Source: Dactylellina haptotyla (lineage: Eukaryota; Ascomycota; Orbiliomycetes; Orbiliales; Orbiliaceae). Taken from it: a stretch of DNA of 64,000 nt. Shown one piece after another: positions 10,135 through 20,776 of the stretch. The position numbers were made by a program, and so were the translations under genes. The notes under the pieces were generated by a model, which did not search any database, was not told where the DNA came from, and saw only the letters and a list, made by a program, of their open reading frames with translations. Location: the NCBI GenBank assembly GCA_031310005.1, contig CM062382.1, positions 62,001 through 126,000 of the forward strand, in the 5' to 3' direction. The first letter of the stretch is position 1; every line of letters begins with the position of its first letter.

Positions 10135-11841
10135 AGGCACTAATATATTATATAAATGTATCTTGATCTCTACATCTTCGTCAATATTGAGCGTCAATAA
10201 TGCATCATGTAATAAAATGACGTTCTTTTGGCCTATGTAGTCTTTTTAAGATAGAAGTATAGAATTGGGGTTAAGAGGGGCAAAACAATTTCGTAGTCAC
10301 ATAAAATTAGTATATATCATCTGTATATATGGCTTAATTATTTTATACAACAGTAATGCTGAAAACGCTTAATCGAATACTAATATATTATATCTGAGTC
10401 GGATCGTAAAAGATTACGTTGTGCTAGACGGACGCTTCGGTTTCCGGTCTATCCTAAAAGGCAGGAAGTGGTGTAAGCATGTTATCGTATTATACAAGTT
10501 TTGGGATAGTTATTTCTATGATAAGGATTTGAGAATTTTAAAAATGCAATATAACTCCTCTATAAAAGCTTCAGTGTGACAAGAAAACTGCAATGTCGTA
10601 TGTACTTTGCCTACGCATCGGACCACATTGCAGAAATTCAAAATTAGATGTAGGGCCAAACTATTGTACCAGTAATAAATTCGAAGGCAGACATTAGTTT
10701 AAGCCGGTTTTCACAAATTCCGCTTTCCGGGGTTAGCTATTTCACTAATTAGGTGGCGGCTTGGCACCCGACGGCTTGTAGGTCCTAGCTCCGATTTTAA
10801 AACTTCAGATCCCCGAGGGTTGGCTGCGAAGCTCTCTGGCACGATATTTGATTGGGGAAATGTAACGCGGCTAAATTAGCCAATATAAAAGGTGTGTGAT
10901 ATTTCCCGAGAACCCGGCCTATAATAAGACGACGCAGCCGAATTTGGGAATGATTGTTGCAAAAAGCTTGGACAGAGCTCATATTATTCGCAAGGGTATT
11001 TTAAAAATCAATCTTTTATATGAACAAGTCTCAGATCATACAGCCCTAAGTAAGATATAGGAAGGGAAGGGCAATATATGTTACGTTCTTGAACAGATCT
11101 CCATACCTAGTTCTGCCACGAACCTAGCGGACCCCGATATTGAAACGCAGGAGAATTGTAAGCCATATAAAATGTGCCGAAGCGTACCTTTCGGTTTAGA
11201 AAGAGACCGATCAACCCTAATATTGAGAAGGAACACTTGGATCTATTTGCCTTGCCCCGGAATTTCGCCAATGCCTCCCGGACAGTGATTCAAAATATCG
11301 TTGGCAGAGCGAGAGTCTACAGGGTACTCATAGTTTTGACACGGGTTTAACGATGCTACTTTATATATTTGAAACTGATCCCAGAATCGATGACAACATA
11401 AATGACTCGAGATTTCGTTTCATGCGGAGCTGACGACACCTAGCTTTGGATCAAGAGGCACAATGGGACAGTATATATTCAGCCTGTTTTTAATCAATTC
11501 TTTATATCATTGAAGATTACTGAGCTAGCATAGTCAACTGTAATAATACACACAAGGACCTCATATTTTTTTTAATGGGTGAGTTTAAACAGCTTATAGT
11601 TTGATGTGAATACTTATAGCAATATTCTTCCCAAATCTTAACCAGTATTAACTCCGATCGTTTATGTATTTAAATATTGACATCTATTAGTGAGATTGTA
11701 GTTATTCTGTGATTTGAAACCAGAAGTTAAGCAATCGGGCATACTAGATTACAACCGACGATATATCGATAACACATCTGGCTGTCTGAAATCCCGTCAA
11801 CGAGAACGGACTAGGCCTCCTAATCCTCCGGATCCCTCACA
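10135..11841. other. 1.7-kb AT-rich intergenic upstream of AA9
   Basis: No supported gene. It holds a GGCTAA inverted repeat followed at once by CAATATAAAAGG (listed separately) and two copies of CTAATATATTATAT (about 10141 and 10380). It is the promoter region of the AA9 gene; its distal half could also serve an unseen transcript. Confidence 0.5.
10869..10881. promoter_or_regulatory. Candidate XlnR/Xyr1 site: GGCTAA-A-TTAGCC
   Basis: A 13-bp inverted repeat of GGCTAA, the core recognised by the fungal (hemi)cellulase activators XlnR/Xyr1. A CAAT-like and a TATAAAA element follow within 12 bp. It lies about 960 bp upstream of the AA9 start codon. A matching palindrome sits upstream of the GH12 gene. 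Binding is inferred from the motif only. Confidence 0.45.
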
Positions 11842-12774
11842 ATGCTACATTACATTACATTCTTGGCTGCGATTATATCATGCCTACCTGTAACAAATTG
11901 TCACTGTGAGTTCCAGAGTTCGATGTCTCCCTTGAAACTGTAAATTTGCCCCAACTCTCTTGATAAACGGATTCTAATTCTATAGACTCTTTCCCTAATC
12001 TCATCTACAATGGTTACACTTACCCTGATTACAAATATATTCGGCGGACTTTCAATGCCGATAACTACTTTCCTCTTTTCGATTTAAACTCCACCCAGAT
12101 GCGATGTTTCCAAGCGGATAATATATCAGACCCAGGGACGCTGTCCGTGAAAGCCGGCGACACCGTTGGATTCACGGTTGCTGGGCGCATCATCCATGAA
12201 GGCCCACTACTATGGTACATGGCTAAAGCTCCCAGCTTTAAAAATGCGGCTTCGATGGATGGTTCCGGTCCGGTTTGGTTCAAGATTAACGAAACGCACC
12301 CTGAAATTGATACAACACCAGCCCCTCTCAGCACGTATAAATGGCCATGGTATAGTATGTCCTTATACCTTAGAATGCCATGACCGTATAATCACGCGTT
12401 GTCTAAATATATAATTCTGAGTAGATGCTAGCGACGTCCACATTCAAATACCCAAGTGTTTACGAAGCGGTGACTACCTTCTTCGTGTTGAGCATATTGC
12501 GCTTCACATTGCCTTTCTTGAAGGACAACACGAATTTTTCGGAGCTTGCGCCCAACTTAGAATCACAAATGGAGGTGCAGGCACACCTGGCCCACTTGTA
12601 CAGTTCCCGGGTGCCTATTCGGATGATGAACCGGGGCTATTCTTAGATATTCATGACGATTGGGTACGTACCAAATATGCAGCCACAGATTTGTCCTAGG
12701 CTAAATTTAAACGACGGTTATAGGTCCAACCTGAAGAGTATGAAGTCCCAGGTCCGGCAGTTTGGAAGTGTTAG
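11842..12774 (+). CDS. AA9 lytic polysaccharide monooxygenase, no CBM
   Basis: Exons 11842..11905, 11986..12354, 12425..12663, 12724..12774 (240 aa); all phases agree. The signal peptide (MLHYITFLAAIISCLPVTNC) is followed directly by His, so cleavage would expose the N-terminal histidine of the copper histidine brace (HYSFPNLIYNG). The second brace His is in IIHEGPLLWYMA. Family-typical features follow: GPVWFKI, IPKCLRSGDYLLRVEHIALH, CAQLRITNGG, QFPGAYSDDEPGLFLDI and the end PGPAVWKC. Known AA9 enzymes oxidatively cleave cellulose or xyloglucan outside the cell. Odd: aligned by eye, the usual Gln-x-Tyr before the CAQ cysteine reads Glu-Phe-Phe (GQHEFFGAC), so the axial copper Tyr would be Phe and the nearby Gln would be Glu. 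The length and ending match single-domain AA9s. An intron lies one base after the His1 codon. Confidence 0.88.
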
Positions 12775-13354
12775 CTACGCTGGTGAATGTGATGTTGGTA
12801 CGATACGTACCTCCTCATGACGTCTCGTATTCTCTGGTAAAATCACATAGAGTCAATTTGTATATACTACTATTTTATTCAATATCCAATGCATTCATAG
12901 AGGGGGTGTTTTCTTCGCTGCATCAAATAATTGTGGTGAAAGCATAAAATAGTTCTACGGCCCTAAGGATCGCAGTTATTCGAGATATGCTTCCCAAATT
13001 GGCGTCAACCTGCAACACATCGCAGGGGAGTCCCATTTCGAAATCAAGGCAGGTCTCGAAGACAAAACAGCGGCAGGCTCCATCTAAATTCACTCAAGCT
13101 GTAGACTGGAACTTTAATTGGAGATCATATGTTTGTGAAGAATATTGTATGATTGTCTATAAAATACATGCCAAGTACCGACGGGCAACGGTCTCGTTCT
13201 TGCGATTGACAGGGGCAGTGTTAGAAAAGTAGAAGTATTAAGGTATTAGAAATTAATTGGGCTTGATTCTAAGTGCGAACACATCCGCTAGAATAAACAT
13301 GTTTCGTTAGATTGTCGTTGAATGGAGCCTCATTTGGTCAATGTATACCATTTC
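12775..13354. other. Intergenic between AA9 and the proline-rich gene
   Basis: About 580 bp at the 3' ends of two convergent genes. A frame at about 12953-13087 reads FYGPKDRSYSRYASQIG and looks faintly protein-like, but it has no start, no splice partner and no family I can name, so it is not called a gene. Confidence 0.5.
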
Positions 13355-14005
13355 TCAGTTGTATGAGTTGTAGGTAGGATGGTATGGGGCAGGAGCTGGC
13401 TTATAGGCTGGTGGAGCAGGCTTGTAAGGCATTGGGGGTGGAGGAGCAGGTCTGTAGGGCTTGGCAACTGGCTTGTATGGTGGAGGAGCTGGTCTGTATG
13501 GTGTAGCTGGCTTGTATGGCTTTGGTGGCGGGCTGACGGGCTTGTAAGCAGTTGGTGGAGGGTGAACTACAGGCTTGTATGGCTTAGGTGGAGCGTGGTA
13601 GACCGGTGGAGCTGGCTTGTAGGGAGCCGGCTTTCGTGGTGGTGCGTGATAAGCGGGAGGTGCAGGCCGATATGGCTTTGGCGGTGGGTGCACAACCGGC
13701 TTATAAGGCGTCGGTGGTGGGTGGACGGGCTTATAAGGAGTTGGGGGAGGGTGGTAGGCGGGCTTGTAGGGCTTGGGAGGAGGATGGTACACCGGAGGGG
13801 CTGGCTTGTACGGCTGCGGTTGAGGGGCCGGTCTGTATGGCATTGGCGGTGGTGGTGGCGGGTACCAGACCGGTGGAGCTGCACCGTAGTTCGGGTCGGC
13901 GACGGGAGCTGCCTCTCGCTTGGCGGCAGGAGCCACGGCGGGAACGCTGGCGACACCTGATATCAGGGTCAGAGAGGCGGCGAGGATCGTCAAGTTTCGA
14001 AGCAT
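13355..14005 (-). CDS. Secreted proline-rich (extensin-like) wall protein
   Basis: Single 216-codon exon on the minus strand. Residues 1-20 form a signal peptide (MLRNLTILAASLTLISGVAS); a Lys-Arg at about residue 29 suits Kex2. From about residue 45 to the end the protein is built of PYKPAPP, VYHPPPKPYKP and PYRPAPPP repeats rich in Pro, Tyr, Lys and His with almost no acidic residues. This is the composition of hydroxyproline-rich wall proteins; Tyr residues could be cross-linked. No enzyme domain and no GPI tail are seen. A TATA-like element lies about 205 bp upstream. The function beyond a structural or wall role is not known. Confidence 0.78.
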   Translation of the reverse strand: MLRNLTILAASLTLISGVASVPAVAPAAKREAAPVADPNYGAAPPVWYPPPPPPMPYRPAPQPQPYKPAPPVYHPPPKPYKPAYHPPPTPYKPVHPPPTPYKPVVHPPPKPYRPAPPAYHAPPRKPAPYKPAPPVYHAPPKPYKPVVHPPPTAYKPVSPPPKPYKPATPYRPAPPPYKPVAKPYRPAPPPPMPYKPAPPAYKPAPAPYHPTYNSYN

Positions 14006-16018
14006 CTTGATTGAATGAGTGTAACGATGATATATGGGACAACCCGGTAAGACTTCTGAAGATAGTCAGAGAGTTATCGATGTCGAGATATATGTGTATC
14101 GTGGATCTGTATCAGGAATCTTCGAAGCTCTTTTTCCAACCGATGATTGGAAGCTGATGCTGATGATGATGAGGAAAAAAGATCTTCAACAGACGAGGTG
14201 ATACTGTCTATTTATCCTCTTTCCAACCGGGCCATCTTCTCATGAAGACCGTAGCCCAACCCTCATTGCATTGATACAAACTCACCGGCTGCCTTCAATC
14301 GCCATTGGCATGTCGAAGTGAGGTTTGCTGTGCGCATGTGCGTGCGTGCTTCAATCCGTCTCAGTGACCCTGAATTCACGAACTCGGGAATCCACTGCGG
14401 TTTCGGGTGACCCTGTGCATTGTTTTCAGACTCTATTCAAAATGCCATACCACAGCGGTCGTCACATTCGCGGCGCCGGGTATGAAGTTAGAGATTGGAA
14501 ATTGTAAAATTAATTGGATATTCAGGGCCTCTTAGACAAGGAATGCATTGGTCAAAACCACCTTCGGCACCCATACCCGGAACAAGACAGAACCCTTACA
14601 ATTGGCCGTTGCAGGGGAGAGTGCTCTCATACGCGAGCGTGTTCGACAGGAATGTCCGAAATTCACCACGAAGATTCTCGAATATGCAACGAGTTCTCTC
14701 CTTTAGTCGCCTAGAATTCTTCCTCCTAGCCAGTCCGCGCTGCTAATTTATCGGCTGCCCCCATACGAAATCAGATTCATCATCAGAGACTCGCTAGCCG
14801 AAGATTCGAATCGGAGGCTGCTGCATTCGATGATAGTCTTGGCTCAATATTGCAATACGCCACGTACCACTCGAGTTGACACATTCCCTGGCTTCGAAAC
14901 CTTACACCTTTCCGTTGGCACTCGATAAGTGTTGGCTAGCGAATCTTCACCGCCAGGAGCTATAGAATTTGAGACGCGTGACTCCGCCGCCATCCAGCTA
15001 GCAAGTCTGCGTTTACACATTCGAAATGTCTGGCGCTGTCGCCCTTGTCATCTCAACGCGTTAACGTAATGGCGTGATGTAGGAGTACTGACAACACAAA
15101 AGCCAAAATGTCATGCAACCATCTGTACAGATTTTTGTGTTGTCTGGCCTGCGAGACCAATCTGTACGCGATCACGAATCAATGAAGCCAAACCTTAATT
15201 CGTTCGGACTACCATTGGTTCAAAATAAAGTTTAACTAGACCTTAAAGGGTCAGTACCGTATCGAGATATATATCGCCTCGTAACAATCATTTCACCAAC
15301 GCATGTGCACACCTCAATCCAATTTAAAATCAGATAGTGGTCAGGTCCTTAAGTGCTACAAGATATATGAAAGATCATGTAGTATATATGAACATCTTAT
15401 ATACATCTCAATATTAGTCCTGATTCTCGGGTTAGTCGGTCGCACAACCCTGCACTGCAAACCTCATCTGCCTTACAACCCAAGATTAACTTCCAGCAGC
15501 CCCATATATAGAGTTCAAACTTACCTGCACAACTGAGAGTTGTGCTTTACAGTTACCACACAGTCAGCTAGCTTCAAGCCGATCTTAAACCTTAGGATAG
15601 TCGAAAGAAGGAGTGACCTTCTGATGGAAATCCATAACGTCCAGTTTTGCCCCGTAAATTTACACTTATTATCATTTCAGATTTAAGGCTATTATGATCA
15701 ACATTGTTCTCGTAGCAATCCTACCTCTGAGCAAAATCTAGACTCCCATAACAAACTCTGAGCATAACTAAATTTTAGCTTTAGGGTCTGGAGCTGCAGG
15801 GCATAGCAAAGTATAAAATCTGAAGATTTATAAGTGATTTCTTTACCATGTTGAAAAATTATGTTCGCAATTTCTAAGAAATATAGTTAGTAATGAGCAC
15901 ATACTCGAACTAACTAACTGCGTCTTATCACGACTTATCTGTCTTGGACTCCGCGCAATAACTCAACTCCCAAAACCCTACTGCGGATATTCCGTGGCTC
16001 ATTATACACAAAATTAGA
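14006..16018. other. 2-kb divergent intergenic
   Basis: Separates the proline-rich gene (-) from the PTH11-like receptor (+). A TATA-like CTATTTAT (minus strand ATAAATAG) lies at about 14209. The second half (15230-16000) is AT-rich. No supported gene. Confidence 0.5.
14208..14216 (-). promoter_or_regulatory. TATA-like box of the proline-rich gene
   Basis: The minus strand reads GATAAATAG about 205 bp upstream of the start codon at 14005, a usual place for a fungal core promoter with a 100-200 nt leader. Motif only. Confidence 0.35.
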
Positions 16019-17729
16019 ATGGGATCGTCTCCAGAGCTAAAGATCTTAGTGAAACTCAGTCTAACTGAGCAGACGTCTATGGTGGATCCTATTTTAGCCA
16101 TCAACATCACATTCATGACATTGATAACTGGAGCGCTTATTTTACGTTTATACTCAAAACTTACATTCAACCATAAATTAGAGAAGGATGACAGTATGTT
16201 CCATAGACTTCACAATACTAAGTATAATGGCGCTGTTGCTAACCCAATACTCTGAATCCTACAGTCGCTGCGGCTATAGGAACGGTTAGTATTCAAATTT
16301 TCTTTTGCAAATTTTAAAATTGACTCTTCCATCAACTTACCGAGAATTGACAAAAAAACAGGCTGGTGCTTTGTCACTATCTGCTGTTAGTTTGGACAGT
16401 AAGTAAATTTCACCAGTCTTTAGATGCATCGTAGAACTGGGCTTGATATTAGCTTCGCTTAAGCCAATGGACTCAAAGCTAATATAGCTAATGGGCGTTT
16501 TCAATAGTGTTGAGATATGGTTATGGAGATCATCTATGGAAAGGACCTGCTTCCACTGTAGTTACAAGATCTGAGCAGATTATCAAGGTAAACATATATC
16601 GAGCTTGTAAGAGTTCGAGAATCTAAGACTTCAATTGACCAGGGCAAATATATCTAGGAACTACTCGCCTGCACCATCCTACACACATTTTCCCTTACTA
16701 TGGCAAAGACCTCAATCATCATCCTCTATAACCGTATCTTCGAAATGCATCTCTGGTTTCGGCGCTGCATGTCCGCGGTGCTTGTGGTTTCGTGGGTCAT
16801 GTTCATCTTAATGGTATTCGTCACTATCTTCCAATGCCGACCGACCGATGCGGCTTGGAACTTTGAGGTCATGCGCCAAGCGCATTCAAGTTGCATCAAC
16901 TTTCAAGCCTTTCTATATGCTACGACTGGTATTAACATATTCATGGATCTGATCTTGGTGTTTCTACCTATCATACCGATAGCAAAGTTAAACCTTCAGC
17001 CGAAGAAAAAACTTGCCGTCTGTCTTTTATTTCTGGTCGGGTTCTTCTCGTGTATGGCAAGTGTCGTCCGATTGGTCTCGCTCCGAACATTAAGAGACAC
17101 CAATTTATCCTGTTTGTATGGCCATATCTGCATAGCAACTAATATTTGCTAACAACGAGTATAGTTTCCACTTGCATCTCTCTCTTCTGGTCTATCATCG
17201 AAACCGACGTAGCACTAATATGCGCTTCCTGTCCGGCTATTCGAACCATTTTTACCCAGAATTCAAGAGCTTCAACCAGCAGGTTTCTGTGTTTTGGGGG
17301 TGGAGACGGCGGTGTTTCGAATTCCAGCCACAAAAATATTCAAAATTCCGACGTGGAGAAAGCTGCTATAATGGTTGGGAATAGTAGCAAGGCTGGGCGC
17401 TGGATCACGCCGACCGACAGTAATATCTCACTAAACTCTCAGCCTCAGGAAACTCACTTCCAAAATATCGATCTACAGCTCGGACCTCTAGACAAACCTC
17501 ACGAACAACCTGAGATCTCAACCGGCGAAACCGTTCCAGTCAACGTTAACACGGTGGTTAGAAATGCAAACCAAAGAGAATCCATAAAACTTGATGATGG
17601 GGTTCTCGGACAGTCCACGTGAGTTTTCTATCATCTTTCTAATCTGTCCTTTCTGTTACTTAAAAATCATCATCCATAAACTAATACTCTAATGTTCTCG
17701 CTAGATATATTCCAGGTTGGCGTTGGTAG
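16019..17729 (+). CDS. PTH11-like / fungal rhodopsin-domain integral membrane protein
   Basis: Seven exons joined by hand: 16019..16193, 16265..16284, 16362..16398, 16508..16587, 16658..17115, 17160..17618, 17705..17729 (417 aa). Each junction keeps phase and the total is divisible by three. Seven hydrophobic segments can be traced: ILAINITFMTLITGALILRLY, the IAAAIGTAGALSLSAV region, ELLACTILHTFSLTMAKTSI, the CMSAVLVVSWVMFILMVFV helix, INIFMDLILVFLPIIPI, LAVCLLFLVGFFSCMASVV and STCISLFWSIIETDVALICA. Conserved signatures of the family are KDD after helix 1, RYGYGDHLW, TKISIILYNRIF-like text, FQCRP and SIIETD. No CFEM domain is present. Known PTH11 relatives are surface receptors or transport-like proteins of unknown ligand. 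The cytosolic tail (about 100 aa) is Ser/Asn-rich. The 44-bp intron at 17116 has a clean TGCTAAC branch site. Confidence 0.82.
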
Positions 17730-18130
17730 ACCCGGGAAAATGGAAATGTGACACAAATAATTGATTTTTATCGATTTATTTAATCCAAAATTTATTTCCA
17801 AGTCGGATTACAGTCAACGCCAACAATATGATTTTTTATTTTTTTATTTTTATTTTTTGAACTCTTGTCGATGCCGCACTTTTAAACCGTCTCTAGCGAT
17901 GAGCTACTTGGTATCAAAGAAGAATCGATGATATATCAATGTCTCGGACCACTATATATGTATCGAGAACGGGCTATTGCTTATGCACATATTCGGCCGT
18001 TGAGGTAGATCAACCTCTTCAAAAAAGGATAAAAGCCATGTAATAACATATCCCAGACTCCCAGGGTATCAGCAAGTCCCAATGCTAGGCCGAGAAACAA
18101 TATTTTATAAGGACAAGATAATAACAAAAA
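17730..18130. other. Short convergent intergenic
   Basis: About 400 bp between the receptor stop codon and the PEBP-like stop codon. It contains a T-rich tract at 17831-17858 and a second AT-rich stretch; nothing else is seen. Confidence 0.5.
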
Positions 18131-19087
18131 CTAAATCAGAAAACAAGCGACCGCAAAAACTACTATCAAACTCGAAACGCTATGCTTCAGCCCTATTGCC
18201 CCGTTATGTGTTTGTGACGGGGTAGGCGTAGGGAATGTTGGCGAGGTGTCATTCCCGTTACTAGTGGGCGTTCTTGTGCTTTCCGCTCCGACCCCAGTAG
18301 TATTGCTACCCGAGGTACTATTATTAGACGACGGCATATCAAAACCTTCAGTGGCCTGGCCACCATCACCTTGCGTACTCGCACCTGCCAAAAAGTAGTT
18401 TCCTGCTATCGGTGCATCCAATCCTGCCGCTTTTGCAAAGGCGTCGGCGTTGAACTGGCGTCTATCATTTCCTCCTTGGAATTTTTCAAACCCAACCGGC
18501 AGCGTAAAAGTGGGCTTTGGTTGCAGAAAAAGCATGAATATGTATCGATGTGGGTCCTGGCTTGGCGGAGCCGGGCCCCTGTACGGTGCGATTGCAGTTG
18601 CTAATGTTGTATCTAGCATTATATAAGTAGTAGAATTGTTCGGTCCTCTGACTTTCTTGCTGGCTATCGGTACTTTTACGCCAGGTTGTAGCCAGTGTAG
18701 AATCTGACCAAGTGAGTTATTCTGTGGGGAAGGAGCATCTGGGTCGACCATGAGTACGATAAAGGTCTGTCCCGTCAAGGAGGCCAAGTCTGGTATATAA
18801 ACTTCGGGGATAGTTTGCACAACTAGAAATTTTTTATCAAATAGTCAGTTTTTCGTCCATGATTTAATTTTGTATGCACTTTGGCCCATAGATATCCGCA
18901 GGTGTCGAATCGCTGTAGTCTCACCTGTTTTGTCGAACACGCCACCATTCGCAAAAAATGAAGGGTTTGCAGAGGTGTCATATGTAACGGGGAAGTATTG
19001 GCTGACTGATGGGGAAAATCCCTGAGGGGTCTGTGAAAACGCGGTTCCAGCTAACGCCAGTAGAGTAGTAAGATATCTCGTAGCCAT
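18131..19087 (-). CDS. Secreted PEBP-family protein with GPI-type tail
   Basis: Two minus-strand exons, 19087..18925 and 18822..18131, with a 102-bp intron; 284 aa. The signal peptide is MATRYLTTLLALAGTAFS. The phosphatidylethanolamine-binding core follows: VVQTIPEVYIP, MVDPDAPSPQNN (the DPDxP ligand-pocket motif), LHWLQPG, the GPAPPSQDPHRYIFMLFLQ stretch (the second conserved GPxxP..HRY motif) and RRQFNADAFAKAAGL. After about residue 205 comes an Asn/Ser/Thr-rich linker, then a hydrophobic C-terminus (SSLIVVFAVACFLI) typical of a GPI signal. Known PEBPs bind phospholipids or inhibit proteases and kinases and are mostly cytosolic; secreted anchored versions occur in fungi. The role here (wall lipid binding or protease inhibition) is inference. 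The joining reading FDKTVVQTIP supports the intron. Confidence 0.85.
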
Positions 19088-20776
19088 GTTTTCTAACGCA
19101 CACGTTGCGTGATACAGAAGATTATTGACTTTGTTGGATTTGGTGAATGTGTTGTGCGTTGGTACCACCAATTCGAAGCTTTCAGCGATGGCTGAGGGGG
19201 AATGAATCGAGGAATTTAACACGGAGGTCTCGAAATTTTAACTCAAAAAAATGAAAACGGATTATAGAGGTGCATAAGAAAGAATTAAATAATTTTTAAA
19301 CTCCATTCCTTGACTCGTTCGGCGACATTGCTAAAATGGAAGTCGTCGTTCAATGGCGGCGTCACCAGCGTCTCAAACTATTCGACACCAGACATTTTGC
19401 GGTGGCCCCTTAGTACGACTATGCTCAATTAGATCACTTTACCGAGTCAACATAGGAGTAAGGTATCTATTTCTAAATCGAAAATGCAAAGTAAATATTT
19501 AGCTACGCAGAATTAGCTGATGATACTCAGGTCGTGGGAGGATGAGCCGGCGCCTTCAAGACGTCGCGTCGAAGACGACCTTTTGTTCGCATTTCTTTAT
19601 ATGGGCTCTGCTTTCAAGGGTACCTTCCGGCATTAAACGCGTGGTAGCGCATCAAAATCAGGGCGGCTTCCAACAGGATTCACGATCTCTTCGGTTCCCT
19701 ACTTCCCGTGGACGTTCTCTACCGCACAAAACTTGGGTGTGTCATGTCTTAAAATGTATCCGTATTTAGGAATTTGTCGAGATATAAGCTCCGGCTTCTA
19801 GGCTATTCAACCAGGTAATCCAATTAACAGGCTCGAATAAGTCTCGAATAGAATATATCTGATGTCGACAGGTTAACCTCCGCGCCACAGCTTTTGACCA
19901 ATGCTGGAAGTTGCCGCTGTTTGGGCTTGAAGGCTGTGTCCCTAACAGCCGACCGCGACAACCGAAACCGAAAAACACAAGCACAAAGCTTCCAGTCAAC
20001 ATGCTTGCAAAGTTGGTAGTCCTAAACTTCCCGTTGACCGATGCTCCACCAAAATGGCAAGACCCAGGTTACTCCGCATAAGGTATAAGATCAGTCCCAT
20101 AGACATGTTCGCCAAGAGCAAACCGGTAGTTCAGCTTGCTCCCCGATCTGTGATTGAGTTCGGCTAACCCAACTGGGGCAAGTTCTAGGTCGCGCCCATA
20201 ACTGATTTGTGTTGCCCGCACCGCATCCCCGCCGATGATGTAAGATAATCATGGCAGGGTCAACATGGTTCAGGACGACTACCGAAACATTATCATTGCG
20301 GAATATTAAGTCGCATTTAGGGTATCACATTTGCAGAAAACTTGTAAATCCCTGCACCAACAGTACAGATTTGTCGAGAGATATTACTCGTTTACGAATC
20401 GATTGCCGATTTGGTGACGCAGCCTCAGCCCTTGAAAATGTTTGTACCACACGGGGAAGCAAGGGATTTTCCCCAATGCAATGCGATAGGCTCCAGTTGG
20501 CTTAGTATGGTTAATTTCTGCCGCGGACGGGATATCAAAAGTAACCACGGGATATCAGGTCCAACCTTTTGTCTCAGGGACTCGAAGTCCCGCAGAGTAT
20601 TTATACTCCGTAGGCGTTCCTGTTATTCTTAGCCTATCCAGTCCAATTTCTCGAATAAGTTCGAGAAGCCAAACTGGAGAACCATCTAGATTTTTCCTCA
20701 TTTCGTATTTCGAGCTAGGCATAAATCGTGCAAGAAATCCAGAATCCAAACCCCAAAGAGACTTCAAGTCAGAACA
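19088..20776. other. 1.7-kb divergent intergenic
   Basis: Holds the promoters of the PEBP-like gene (-) and the GMC oxidase (+). Several short open frames exist on both strands with no start, splice or family support. Single GGCTAA (20161) and TTAGCC (20631) motifs are seen, not paired. Confidence 0.5.

Noticed and set aside
12953-13087. Protein-like frame FYGPKDRSYSRYASQIG after AA9
   Set aside because: Bounded by stops with no plausible start or splice partner and no family recognised.
14805-14830. tRNA T-arm-like AGATTCGAATCGG
   Set aside because: Four-base stem only; no cloverleaf could be drawn with upstream sequence.
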